Assembly (NCBI GenBank): GCA_012516075.1
Contig: JAAYXE010000070.1
Location: forward strand, 1-44,151
Direction of reading: 5' to 3'
Source of the DNA: Chloroflexota bacterium
GTDB taxonomy: Bacteria; Chloroflexota; Anaerolineae; Anaerolineales; UBA4823
DNA: 44,151 nucleotides
The translations under genes were made by a program, and so were the position numbers. This document shows, piece by piece, positions 16,152-24,504 of the stretch. Numbering within the stretch: position 1 is the first letter of the stretch; the number at the start of each line of letters is the position of its first letter. The notes beneath the pieces are model-generated. The model had not been told where the DNA came from and made no database searches. It saw nothing but the letters and a program-made list of their open reading frames with translations.

Positions 16152-17624
16152 TTATGCACCTCCTAACAGGCGCAGGATGTAATTGACGCCCGACTGCACC
16201 ATCGGGACCATCACAGACGGGTAGACGCCGACCAGGATGAGCACCCCGGAGAGCAGCACCAGGGCGACCTTATCGAGCACGGTGACATCCTGGATGTGGC
16301 CAGCGAACTGGGCCGGCATGGCGCCGAAGAACACCTTACCCACGATGCGGATGATATACGAAGCGGTGATAACGATAGATATCGCTGCCACGATGGCGAT
16401 CCACGGATAAGAATTCCACAGCCCCATAAAGATGGGGAACTCGGCGACAAAGCCGGAGAAGCCGGGCATACCCATCGAAACCAGGCCGCCGACGATAAAG
16501 GCCAGGGCCACCATGGGCATGGCGAAGCGGAAGCCGCCCAGGTTGTTGATCTCGCGCGTGTGCGCCTGGTCGTACACCATGCCGACAACGGCAAAGAAGA
16601 GGGCCGTCATCACCCCGTGCGAGAACATCTGCACGCTGGCGCCCAGGATGCCCTGCGGCGTGAGCGAGGCAAAGCCCAGCATCACCAGACCCATGTGCGA
16701 GACCGAGGAGAAGCCGATGACGTATTTGAAGTCGGTCTGGATCATGGCGATGAAAGCGCCGTAGACCACGTTCACCAGGGCCAGCAGGATGATCCACCAC
16801 ATGTGCGCCTGGGCCCCCTCGGGGAGCAGCATGATCGCCACCCGCAGGGCGGCAAAGGCGCCCACCTTCATCAGCACGCCGGCGTGGAACATCGACACGG
16901 CGGTAGGAGCGGCCACGTGGCCGTCGGGGCTCCAGTTGTGGAAGGGGAAGATGCCGCCCAGCACGGCGAAGCCGAAGAACACGAAGGGGAACCAGAAGCG
17001 CTGGAACTCCGGCGAGAAGTTGACGGACTCCAGGGCGAGCATATCGAAGGTGCCCAGGCCCGAGGTGAAGTACATGGCCAGCGCGCCGACCAGAGCGATC
17101 ATGGAGCCGACGAACAGGTACAGCGTCAGCTTCATGGCCGCGTATTCGCGCGTCTCCTTCCAGCCCCAGATGGCAATCAGCAGGTACATGGGGAAGACGG
17201 CGATCTCGTAGAAGAAGAACAGCATGAACAGGTCGAGCGCAGCGAACACACCGAACACGCCGCTCGCCAGGATGAACAGGAAGGCGAAGAACTCGCGCGG
17301 CCGGTCGTCGATCTTCCACGAGATCAGCACACCGGTGAACATGACGATGCCGGTGAGCAGCACCAGCGGGGCGCTGACCCCGTCCACGCCTAAGAACAGC
17401 GAGATCCCCAGCGGCGGCAGCCATTCATAGCGCTCCAGGAACTGGTATCCGCCGGCGCTGACGTCGTAATTGAAATAAACCCAGATCGAAAGGAAGAGAG
17501 CAAATGTGGCCGCGGCCAGAGCCGTCACACGAACTTCCGTCTTGCGATCGGCAGGGATCAGCAGCATGATAACCGCTGCCACGAGGGGAGTAAAGACGAT
17601 GACGCTCAGTACAGGAAATTGCAT
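16152..17624 (-). CDS. nuoM: Second NuoM-type antiporter-like subunit, lacking the TM7 lysine
   Basis: 490 residues, clearly NuoM-like: 'GVDGVSAPLVLLTGI', Glu140 in 'FFFYEIAVFPMY', 'PFHNWSPDGHVAAPTAVS', Lys253 in 'GVLMKVGAFAAL', 'VIGFSSVSHMGLVMLG' and a late Glu in 'GMPGFSGFVAEF'. Where the other NuoM reads 'FAIKVPVWPFH', this one reads 'FAVLGGIFPFH', with Leu222 in place of the conserved TM7 lysine. I checked this in the DNA (codon CTG). In known complex I subunits that lysine is central to proton transfer. This may be the extra module of a two-NuoM complex, either non-pumping or using another residue. The ATG is preceded by GAGGTGGCAC. Confidence 0.92.
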   Translation of the reverse strand: MQFPVLSVIVFTPLVAAVIMLLIPADRKTEVRVTALAAATFALFLSIWVYFNYDVSAGGYQFLERYEWLPPLGISLFLGVDGVSAPLVLLTGIVMFTGVLISWKIDDRPREFFAFLFILASGVFGVFAALDLFMLFFFYEIAVFPMYLLIAIWGWKETREYAAMKLTLYLFVGSMIALVGALAMYFTSGLGTFDMLALESVNFSPEFQRFWFPFVFFGFAVLGGIFPFHNWSPDGHVAAPTAVSMFHAGVLMKVGAFAALRVAIMLLPEGAQAHMWWIILLALVNVVYGAFIAMIQTDFKYVIGFSSVSHMGLVMLGFASLTPQGILGASVQMFSHGVMTALFFAVVGMVYDQAHTREINNLGGFRFAMPMVALAFIVGGLVSMGMPGFSGFVAEFPIFMGLWNSYPWIAIVAAISIVITASYIIRIVGKVFFGAMPAQFAGHIQDVTVLDKVALVLLSGVLILVGVYPSVMVPMVQSGVNYILRLLGGA

Positions 17625-17634
17625 GTGCCACCTC

Positions 17635-19182
17635 TTAGAAGAACATCACCACGGCCTGGTTGATGACATACAGGAACGAGGCCGGCCAGACGCCAATCCA
17701 CAGCATCAGCACCATGAGCGGAACGATGACGAAGATCTCGCGGGCGTTGATTTCGGGCAGATGCCCCACCCAGCGCTCGTTCAGCGGCCCGTGCAGCACC
17801 TGGCGGATGCCCTTGAGGATATAGGCGCCGGTGAAGAACAGACCGATCATCCCCAGGGCGGTGAGCACGCTGAACACGGGCCAGGAACCGCGGATCACCA
17901 GGAACTCAGAGATAAATCCGTTCAGCCCGGGCAGGCCCAGCGAGGCCATTGAGGTGAAGATCAGGATGCCGCCGTAGACCGGGACCAGGGGGAACAGGCC
18001 GCCGTATTCGTTCAGGTCGCGCGTGTGCGTGCGTTCGTAGATCACACCCACCAGGAAGAACATCCCGGCCGCGGAAACCCCGTGGTTGAACATCTGCAGG
18101 ATGGCGCCGTCCAGGGCAATGGCAGCGTTCTCCGTGCCGATCGCAGCAGCCGCCGCGGCGATGCCGAGCACCACAAAGCCCATGTGGTTCACCGAAGAGT
18201 AAGCCACCAGGCGCTTGAAGTCGTTCTGCGACCATGAAGCCAGGGCGCCGAAGATGATGGCCAGCACGGCCAGCACCGCCAGCGCGCCGGCGTACTGCTG
18301 TGATTCGGCCGGGTAGAGCGGCAGCACCAGGCGCAGGAAGCCGTAAGCGCCCAGCTTGAGCAGCACCCCGGCCAGCAGCATTGAGCCGGCGGTGGGTGCT
18401 TCGGTGTGGGCATCGGGCAGCCAGGTGTGGAAGGGCCACACCGGCACCTTGATCGCGAAGGCGATCACAAACGCCCAGAAAGCGATCGTCTTCACCGTGG
18501 TGAAGGGCACGCCGAAGAAGGTACCGTCTACGGAGGGCCAGATGCGGAACAGCTCGACCAGGTCGAAGGTCCCGGCCACCACGCCGATCATCTGGATCGC
18601 CAGCAGCAGGCCCAGCGAGCCCGCCATGGTGTAGATCATGAACTTAAAGGAGGCGTACCCCCGGGCAGACATCTTGCGCCCGCCCCATAACGTGCGCTCG
18701 CCTTTTTCGGAGCCCCACTGGTTGATCAGGAAGTACATCGGGACCAGACCGAACTCCCAGAAGACGAAGAACAGCAGCAGGTCGAGCACCACGAACACAC
18801 CCAGCATGCCCAGCTCGATCAGGAAGAACAGGATCATGTACGACTTGACCCGGTCCCCCACCGAGAAGGAGGCCAGGATAGCCAGGGGGGTGAGCAGGGT
18901 GGTGAGCAGGACCATGGTGAGCGAGATGCCGTCCACGCCCAGGTGGTACGAGGAGTTGATCGCTTCGTACCACACGGCTTGTTCCTCAAACTGGAAGCCG
19001 GGCAGGTTCGGGTCGAAGTTGAACCACAGCACCAGGGTAAGCGCCAGGGGGATGAAGCTCAGGATGAGCGCGGTCCAGCGGATCAGGTTGACCTGCTCTT
19101 TCGGCAGGAACAGCAGAATCACCGCCCCCAGCACAGGGGTGAACAGGATCAGTGTGAGTAGATGATTGAAGATAAAGTCCAT
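17635..19182 (-). CDS. nuoM: NADH-quinone oxidoreductase subunit M (canonical copy)
   Basis: 515 residues, an antiporter-like pump module with all expected charged residues: Glu143 in 'FWEFGLVPMYFL', the TM7 Lys245 in 'FAIKVPVWPFHTWLPDAH', Lys276 in 'GVLLKLGAYGFL' and a late Glu in 'GLPGLNGFISEFLV'. The N-terminus is 'MDFIFNHLLTLILF', and GGAG 7 nt upstream of the ATG fixes the start. It lies between nuoL (27 nt) and the second nuoM (10 nt), so the order is L-M-M-N. It is only distantly similar to the second NuoM, so this is not a recent tandem duplication. Confidence 0.95.
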   Translation of the reverse strand: MDFIFNHLLTLILFTPVLGAVILLFLPKEQVNLIRWTALILSFIPLALTLVLWFNFDPNLPGFQFEEQAVWYEAINSSYHLGVDGISLTMVLLTTLLTPLAILASFSVGDRVKSYMILFFLIELGMLGVFVVLDLLLFFVFWEFGLVPMYFLINQWGSEKGERTLWGGRKMSARGYASFKFMIYTMAGSLGLLLAIQMIGVVAGTFDLVELFRIWPSVDGTFFGVPFTTVKTIAFWAFVIAFAIKVPVWPFHTWLPDAHTEAPTAGSMLLAGVLLKLGAYGFLRLVLPLYPAESQQYAGALAVLAVLAIIFGALASWSQNDFKRLVAYSSVNHMGFVVLGIAAAAAAIGTENAAIALDGAILQMFNHGVSAAGMFFLVGVIYERTHTRDLNEYGGLFPLVPVYGGILIFTSMASLGLPGLNGFISEFLVIRGSWPVFSVLTALGMIGLFFTGAYILKGIRQVLHGPLNERWVGHLPEINAREIFVIVPLMVLMLWIGVWPASFLYVINQAVVMFF

Positions 19183-19209
19183 CGGTTCGCTCCTCGAGGG
19201 TCGGCGGGC

Positions 19210-21393
19210 TTATCGAGCGAAGACCAGCAGGTAGTAGAACAGGGCGCTGAAGGTCGCAATGCTGACCAGGGCCAGGATCATGTACTGCTGGACGCGTCCG
19301 GTCTGGATTGGGCGGAAGACCACACCCAGGCGCTTGATGCTTTCGGCCAGGAGGTCGGCGCCGCCGTTGATGACCGGGCGGTCGAAGTAGTTGCGCAGCG
19401 CGCTGCCGATTGTGGTGGAGATTTGAGCAGCCGCGTGCAGGATCCCGTCGATCAGGCCCAGGTCCAGCCAGCGCACGGTGAAGACGTCGGCAATCCAGCC
19501 AGCCGGGCGGTAGAACACGGCGCGGTAGAGCTCATCGACATAGAAGCGGTTCTGCATGGCAGTGTGCAGCGAGCCGAGAGTCCGCTTCAGCGGGTCCTCT
19601 GCGCCGGCGTGCGTGTCTTTGTAAATCGTCCAGCCCAGGAAGAGCCCGCCCAGGGCGACCACCAGCGAGGTCAGCAGGGGGACGATGTTGAAGTCCAGGT
19701 GCTCGGGCGGATGCGGCAGGGTGTGCCCGACGAACTCCTGGAACCAGGGCGGCAGCAGCCCGCCGATCACCGGGAAGTGCTCGGGAATGCCCACCCAGCC
19801 GGCGCCGACGGCGAAGACAGAGAGCACCACCAGCGGCACGGTCATCGTCCAGGGCGTCTCGTGAGCGTGCTCGGCGGCCTGAGTGCGCGGCTCGCCCAGG
19901 AAGGTCAGGGTGATCTGGCGCATGGTGTAGAAGGCGGTCAGCAGCGCGGAGACGGCCAGCACCAGGAAGACGACGATCTGCCCGGTCCCGAAGGCCTCGG
20001 CCAGGATTTCATCCTTGGACCAGAAGCCGGCGGTGACGAGCGGGAAGCCCGAGAGGGCGAAGCCGCCGATCAGGAACGTCCAGAAAGTGACGGGCATCTT
20101 TTTGCGCAGCCCGCCCATGTTGTACATATCCTGCGGGTCGATGTGCTCGCCGGTGTGCAGCACGCCGTGCTCCATCCCGTGGATCACCGAGCCGGAGCCC
20201 AGGAAGAGCAGCGCCTTGAAGAAGGCGTGGGTTACCAGATGGAAGACCGCCGCCGTGTAGGCGCCGATGCCCAGGGCCGCCACCATGTAGCCGAGCTGCG
20301 AGATGGTGGAGTAGGCCAGCACGCGTTTGATGTCGTTCTGCGCCACGGCGATGACGGCGGCGAACAGCGCCGTGAAGGCGCCGATCACCGTCATGATCAC
20401 CATGGTGGTGTTCAGCGGGTCGCCGTGCTCCCAGCCGGCGGTGACCAGTGGGAACATGCGGATGCCCAGGTAAACGCCGGCCGAAACCATCGTGGCGGCA
20501 TGGATCATCGCCGAGACCGGGGTGGGGCCTTCCATGGCGTCGGGGAGCCAGATATGCAGCGGGAACTGCGCCGACTTGCCCACGATGCCGATGAAGAGAA
20601 GCAGCCCGATCAGCCCGGCAGCCGAGAGCCCCAGGAAGCCGGTGGGCGTCTGCGCCAGGCCCAGCAGCACCTCTTCATTGAAGAAGATCTGGCGGTAGTT
20701 GAGCGTGCCGGTCTGCGAATACAGGTAAGCAATGCCCAGCAGCATGAACACATCGCCGACGCGGGTGGTCAGGAAGGCCTTGACGGCCGCATCGCGAGCC
20801 GAGGGTTTGGCATACCAGAAACCGATCAAAAGATAAGAGCACAGCCCCATGATCTCCCAGCCTGCAAACAGGGTCAGCAGGTTGTCGGAGACCACCAGGG
20901 TGAACATGCCGAAGGCGAACAGACCGATAAATGCGAAGAAGCGCGAGTACATGGGCTCGACGGAGGGCACCTTGTGGGCGTGGCCGTGAGCGTCCGTCAC
21001 CGTGGCTCCATGCGGGGGCAGGCCTTTGCGGTCGTGATCGCCGGCCGGCTGGCCGAAGTTGTGGTAGCCCACGCTGTACACGAAGATCATCAGAACCGTC
21101 CAGCCCACGAAGAACAGGGTCACAGCCGAGAGCGGGTCAATCTGCACGCCGATCTCGAACCAGCCCTCCCCAACCGGAAGCCAGCGGATGGCGTGGGTAA
21201 TCGGATTCGCTCCCAGGTTCTCCACCTGCAGGGCCCGGAAGAAGACCACCATGCTCCCCAGCCAGGAAAGCGCCGCGGCCAGGATAGCGATCGTGTGGCT
21301 GAGCGCCTTGCTGCGGTTGGTGAACAGCACGATCAGGAAAAATGCCAGAAGCGGTGGGAGGGGTATAAGCCAGATGATAGTTTCAGTCGCCAT
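19210..21393 (-). CDS. nuoL: NADH-quinone oxidoreductase subunit L with extended lateral-helix region
   Basis: 727 residues, long for NuoL (about 613 in E. coli). Core motifs are intact: Glu180 in 'LLTLFAGWEIMGLCSY', the TM7 Lys273 in 'FIGIVGKSAQFPLHIWLPD' and 'GPTPVSAMIHAATMVSAG'. Two insertions stand out. A hydrophilic His-rich loop lies at about 112-146 ('DAHGHAHK'). The lateral-helix region at about 628-704 is about 30 residues longer than my recollection of E. coli NuoL and includes 'RNYFDRPVINGGADLLAE'. Lengthening here is reported for complex I with an additional NuoM, which fits the tandem nuoM genes. I chose the ATG at 21393, with GGTGGAG 6 nt upstream; a start 21 nt earlier would overlap nuoK. 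Confidence 0.93.
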   Translation of the reverse strand: MATETIIWLIPLPPLLAFFLIVLFTNRSKALSHTIAILAAALSWLGSMVVFFRALQVENLGANPITHAIRWLPVGEGWFEIGVQIDPLSAVTLFFVGWTVLMIFVYSVGYHNFGQPAGDHDRKGLPPHGATVTDAHGHAHKVPSVEPMYSRFFAFIGLFAFGMFTLVVSDNLLTLFAGWEIMGLCSYLLIGFWYAKPSARDAAVKAFLTTRVGDVFMLLGIAYLYSQTGTLNYRQIFFNEEVLLGLAQTPTGFLGLSAAGLIGLLLFIGIVGKSAQFPLHIWLPDAMEGPTPVSAMIHAATMVSAGVYLGIRMFPLVTAGWEHGDPLNTTMVIMTVIGAFTALFAAVIAVAQNDIKRVLAYSTISQLGYMVAALGIGAYTAAVFHLVTHAFFKALLFLGSGSVIHGMEHGVLHTGEHIDPQDMYNMGGLRKKMPVTFWTFLIGGFALSGFPLVTAGFWSKDEILAEAFGTGQIVVFLVLAVSALLTAFYTMRQITLTFLGEPRTQAAEHAHETPWTMTVPLVVLSVFAVGAGWVGIPEHFPVIGGLLPPWFQEFVGHTLPHPPEHLDFNIVPLLTSLVVALGGLFLGWTIYKDTHAGAEDPLKRTLGSLHTAMQNRFYVDELYRAVFYRPAGWIADVFTVRWLDLGLIDGILHAAAQISTTIGSALRNYFDRPVINGGADLLAESIKRLGVVFRPIQTGRVQQYMILALVSIATFSALFYYLLVFAR

Positions 21394-21407
21394 AAGGGTC
21401 TCCACCT

Positions 21408-21716
21408 CTACCATTTCAGAAGGTCGATCTCGTCAGCCGATACGGTGCGGCGGCGGCGGTAAACGGAGATAAAGATCGCCAGGCCCACGGCAACTTCGGC
21501 GGCTGCGACGGCAAATACGATCACCGCAAAAACCTGGCCAGCGATCTGGGCGGGGGTCTGGTAGCGCCAGAAAGCGACCAGGTTGATGTTGATCGAGTTG
21601 AGCATCAGTTCAATGCCCATCAATATGGCCACGGCGTTCTTGCGTGAGAGCACACCAAACAGCCCGATCGAAAACAGGGCAGCAGAGAAGATCAGGAACC
21701 ATGAAAGAGGGATCAT
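21408..21716 (-). CDS. nuoK: NADH-quinone oxidoreductase subunit K
   Basis: 102 residues with three transmembrane helices. The two conserved membrane glutamates are visible in 'AILMGIELMLNSININL' and 'FAVAAAEVAVGLAIFISVYR'. The length is standard. The ATG at 21716 is preceded by GGAGGTTTGCA. It is 20 nt after nuoJ and 14 nt before nuoL. Confidence 0.96.
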   Translation of the reverse strand: MIPLSWFLIFSAALFSIGLFGVLSRKNAVAILMGIELMLNSININLVAFWRYQTPAQIAGQVFAVIVFAVAAAEVAVGLAIFISVYRRRRTVSADEIDLLKW

Positions 21717-21736
21717 TGCAAACCTCCAGATACCGC

Positions 21737-22246
21737 CTACCGGCGATCCCAGGCGACGACGATCGCCCCGATCAGAGCGGCCAGCAGCAGGACCGAAGCC
21801 AGTTCAAAAGGCAGCACGTACCCGTTGGGAGAAACCAGCGCCTGGCCCAGGGTCAGCAGCGGGTCGGTCCCCTCGGGGAAGGGTGCGGGGGCGGCAAAAA
21901 AACCGGGCCAGCTCGAAAGAACCCAAACCAGCCCGCCAAGGGTAACAACGCCCAAAAGGGCGCCCCAGCCCCAGTTGGCGTTCAGGGCAGGACCCTCCTC
22001 CGAAGTTGAACGCCGGGTGAGCATAATGGCGAAGATCATCAGAATGGCGATGGCGCCGATATAAATCACCACCTGCGCCACGGCCAGGAACGGTGCGCTG
22101 AGCAGCACATACATCACAGCGATCCCAAACAGCGAGAGGACCAGCCACAGCGCGGCGTGGATCAGGTTGCGTGTGATGACCACCATCAGCGCGGCCCCCA
22201 GCGTGGTCGCCGCGACGAGAATGAAAACAAGTTGCACAGGAGTCAT
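21737..22246 (-). CDS. nuoJ: NADH-quinone oxidoreductase subunit J
   Basis: 169 residues with five predicted transmembrane helices. Its characteristic N-terminal half is 'NLIHAALWLVLSLFGIAVMY' followed by 'VAQVVIYIGAIAILMIFAI', where the conserved TM3 has its pi-bulge. The variable loop between helices 4 and 5 is Pro/Gly-rich. GGAGAGCGCCC precedes the ATG. It forms part of the tight nuoH-J-K block. Confidence 0.95.
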   Translation of the reverse strand: MTPVQLVFILVAATTLGAALMVVITRNLIHAALWLVLSLFGIAVMYVLLSAPFLAVAQVVIYIGAIAILMIFAIMLTRRSTSEEGPALNANWGWGALLGVVTLGGLVWVLSSWPGFFAAPAPFPEGTDPLLTLGQALVSPNGYVLPFELASVLLLAALIGAIVVAWDRR

Positions 22247-22261
22247 GGGCGCTCTCCGAGA

Positions 22262-23515
22262 TCAGTTGTTCGGTGTAGAAGGGGTAACGGAAGGAGCCGC
22301 GCTGACCGGGCCGCCGGCAGGGCCGGTGGGCTCCGGCGGAACAGCAACCGGGCGGGGTTCGGCAACCTTCACCCGCTCCCTGCGAGCGTAGCTGCGCAGC
22401 AGGGTCAGGGTGATCCAGCCGACCAGCAGGTTCGCGCCCAGCATCACCAGCGTGTAAACCAGGGTCGAAGCCCCGGCGCCTTCCAGAATGCGGTCGAGGA
22501 GTGCGGTTACGATCAACACCACCAGGGCCAGCGGTGTGAAGAACTTCCAGTTCAGGCTGAGCATATGGTCAATGCGGACACGGGGCAGCGTATAGCGCAC
22601 CCACATGATCACCCAGTACATGAAGAGGGCCTTCACCAGCAGGTAAACGGCGCCCAGAATGGGGATCTGTTCGACGAAGGGGCCGCGCCAGCCGCCCAGG
22701 AACAGGGTGGCGAACAGGGCGCCCATCGTCAGCGCGTGCAGCAGCTCGCCGGCGTAGAACAGGCCGAACTTCATGCCCGAATATTCGGTGACATAGCCGG
22801 CCACCAGCTCCGATTCCGCTTCCGTCATATCAAAAGGAGCCCGTCCGAGTTCCGCAATGGCAGAGATCAGGAAAATGAGCGCTGCCACCGGTGCGACAAA
22901 GATAAACCAGACATTCTGCGAAGCGACGATGGCATTAATGCCCATCGTGTCGGCCAGCATCACCGGGATCAGCAGCGCCAGCACCATGGGGACCTCGTAA
23001 GAGATCATCAGCGCCACGGCACGGAAGGCGCCCAGCAGGGCGTACTTATTATTGGAAGACCAGCCGGCGATAATGATGCCCAGGGTGCCGATCGCACCCA
23101 CCGCCACAATGTACAGCACGCCCACATTGATGTCGGCGCCAACGATCGTGGGGGCGTAGGGGATCACACCCCACAGCAGCAGGACCGTGGCCAGGGCGAT
23201 GATGGGCGCCAGGTTGTAGAGGAATTTATCTGCGCCGAGCGGGGTGGTGTCTTCCTTAATCAAAAGTTTCAGCACATCTGCGAAGGGCTGGAGCAGGCCG
23301 TAGCGGCCCAGGCGGTTGGGGCCCAGACGCACCTGAAAACGGGCGACCACTTTGCGCTCGAGCCAGACCAGGAAGATATCCAGGACGAGCATGACCGTGG
23401 CGATCACGATCACCCCCAGGGCAAAGCGGATGACCAGCGCCAGCCCCGGGGCCATGCCCCATCCCGTTAGAAGGTTCTGCAGCCATTCTGCAATCGCATT
23501 AATTGGATCTGCCAT
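22262..23515 (-). CDS. nuoH: NADH-quinone oxidoreductase subunit H
   Basis: 417 residues, the subunit that lines the quinone-binding chamber at the peripheral-arm interface. Clear motifs are 'RLGPNRLGRYGLLQPFADV', 'LLIKEDTTP', 'AGWSSNNKYALLGAFR', 'ISYEVPMVLAL', 'ELGRAPFDMTEAESELV' and 'GYVTEYSGMKFGLFYAGE'. The C-terminus has an unusual tail of about 37 residues rich in Pro, Ala and Ser that should be disordered in the cytoplasm. GAGGAG 8 nt before the ATG fixes the start. In many operons nuoB, C, D, I or G lie between nuoA and nuoH or J; here a non-coding 276-nt spacer lies between nuoA and nuoH. Confidence 0.96.
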   Translation of the reverse strand: MADPINAIAEWLQNLLTGWGMAPGLALVIRFALGVIVIATVMLVLDIFLVWLERKVVARFQVRLGPNRLGRYGLLQPFADVLKLLIKEDTTPLGADKFLYNLAPIIALATVLLLWGVIPYAPTIVGADINVGVLYIVAVGAIGTLGIIIAGWSSNNKYALLGAFRAVALMISYEVPMVLALLIPVMLADTMGINAIVASQNVWFIFVAPVAALIFLISAIAELGRAPFDMTEAESELVAGYVTEYSGMKFGLFYAGELLHALTMGALFATLFLGGWRGPFVEQIPILGAVYLLVKALFMYWVIMWVRYTLPRVRIDHMLSLNWKFFTPLALVVLIVTALLDRILEGAGASTLVYTLVMLGANLLVGWITLTLLRSYARRERVKVAEPRPVAVPPEPTGPAGGPVSAAPSVTPSTPNN

Positions 23516-23791
23516 TCGAACACTCCTCGATACAGGCTGTAAAAAAAGAAAAATTACTGGATAAAAACGCTCTCAGGTCCGGAGAAACCCCTGCATCGCT
23601 TTCTCGCGACGAAGTCAGGCCCGTCCGGGCGGACTGCCGTCGAAGTGATGTATACCGGTACGGAACTTGTTCAAGAGGTGCTGTTCCTTTCCGTTCCGGG
23701 GTTTATCCCTGTTGCATTCTGAATGGTGCTGACATTAAAAGGCTGAAGGTACAGTCCCCTCAGCCCTGGTTATTACTGGCGTTTTCCATCC
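23516..23791 (-). other. Spacer between nuoA and nuoH
   Basis: No gene is visible in these 276 nt, long for this operon. Just after nuoA the minus strand has a terminator-like hairpin (23741-23765). A GCCCG/CGGGC palindrome lies near 23632. An A/T-rich tract (minus-strand TTTTTCTTTTTTT) precedes the nuoH ribosome binding site. A second promoter for nuoH onward is possible but I cannot fix one. Confidence 0.5.
23737..23765 (-). terminator. Terminator-like hairpin (attenuator) after nuoA
   Basis: On the minus strand GGCTGAGG pairs with CCTTCAGCC (one bulge) and is followed by TTTTAATG. It sits inside the operon, about 27 nt after the nuoA stop, and may reduce read-through into nuoH. Confidence 0.5.
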
Positions 23792-24151
23792 CTATGCCCA
23801 TTCAAGAGCGCCCTTACGCCAGGCGTAATATAACCCGCCAACCAGAATTAAAATGAAGATGATACCTTCGACCACTGCGAACAGCGGAAGCAGGTCAAAA
23901 GCCACTGCCCAGGGATAAAGGAAAATGACTTCAACGTCGAAGACCAGGAAAATAAGCGCAAAAATGTAGTACTGGATCTTGAACTGAACCCAGGTTTCCC
24001 CAACGGTCTCTACACCGCACTCGTAAGTTTGTAGTTTAATAGGGTTGGGCTTTTTCGGAGCGATGATCCTGGGTACGAGTAAGGCGAGCGCAGGGAATAC
24101 CGGTGCCAGGACCAGGAAAATCCCGATGTACAACCATTCATCACCTAGCAT
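23792..24151 (-). CDS. nuoA: NADH-quinone oxidoreductase subunit A
   Basis: 119 residues with three transmembrane helices. Diagnostic segments are 'YECGVETVGETWVQFKIQYY' and 'IFLVFDVEVIFLYPWAV', the latter with the conserved Asp and Glu of TM2. I chose the ATG at 24151 because AGAAGGAG lies 6 nt upstream; an in-frame ATG at 24175 lacks a good site. It is the first gene of the operon, behind an extended -10 promoter and a leader of about 97 nt with a hairpin. Confidence 0.95.
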   Translation of the reverse strand: MLGDEWLYIGIFLVLAPVFPALALLVPRIIAPKKPNPIKLQTYECGVETVGETWVQFKIQYYIFALIFLVFDVEVIFLYPWAVAFDLLPLFAVVEGIIFILILVGGLYYAWRKGALEWA

Positions 24152-24180
24152 AACTTCTCCTTCTAACCGGACCATCCATC

Positions 24181-24221
24181 CAGGTCTGGATTTGGTTATT
24201 CAACAGGCGACTTCAGACCTG
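24181..24221 (-). promoter_or_regulatory. Hairpin in the nuo operon leader
   Basis: CAGGTCTG (24181-24188) pairs with CAGACCTG (24214-24221) in the 5' leader upstream of nuoA. An 8-bp perfect stem with a 25-nt loop; role unknown. Confidence 0.45.
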
Positions 24222-24254
24222 TATTTTCACATCGTTGGGTCCAAGCCGGGGTGA

Positions 24255-24264
24255 ATTGTACCAT
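24255..24264 (-). promoter_or_regulatory. Extended -10 promoter of the nuo operon
   Basis: On the minus strand TGGTACAAT gives an extended -10 (TG, one base, TACAAT at 24260-24255). No clear -35 is seen, which extended -10 promoters tolerate. The leader to nuoA would be about 97 nt. Confidence 0.5.
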
Positions 24265-24504
24265 AAGTTACGAATTCTAAGCATTTATTTAGCCATTTGT
24301 GCATTAAATCTCAGAAATGTCTTAATGGATAATGGGAAAATGCTTAATTCATAACGGTTTCATAAGACGCCCGCCTGCAGCTTTTTCTCACCCTCCTTTA
24401 ACTCGCCAGGGCTGCCGCAGGGCAGAAATTAAGATAAACTGAACCCGATTCGAAGTATAAGGGTAGGTTAATAATAGAGACTCAGTAGAATTGTGGGGAA
24501 CCCG

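Larger units (their letters stand above)
24152..24504. other. Divergent intergenic region between nuoA and the transglutaminase gene
   Basis: This 353-nt stretch holds the nuo promoter and leader. The rest, about 24265-24490, is noticeably A/T-richer than its surroundings and probably carries the promoter of the transglutaminase gene. I see no gene there. Confidence 0.5.

Noticed and set aside
19162..21462. A 766-codon plus-strand frame opposite nuoL, and similar long antisense frames elsewhere
   Set aside because: Shadow of the high-GC coding strand: Gln, His, Glu, Asp and Gly-rich, without hydrophobic pattern or motifs.
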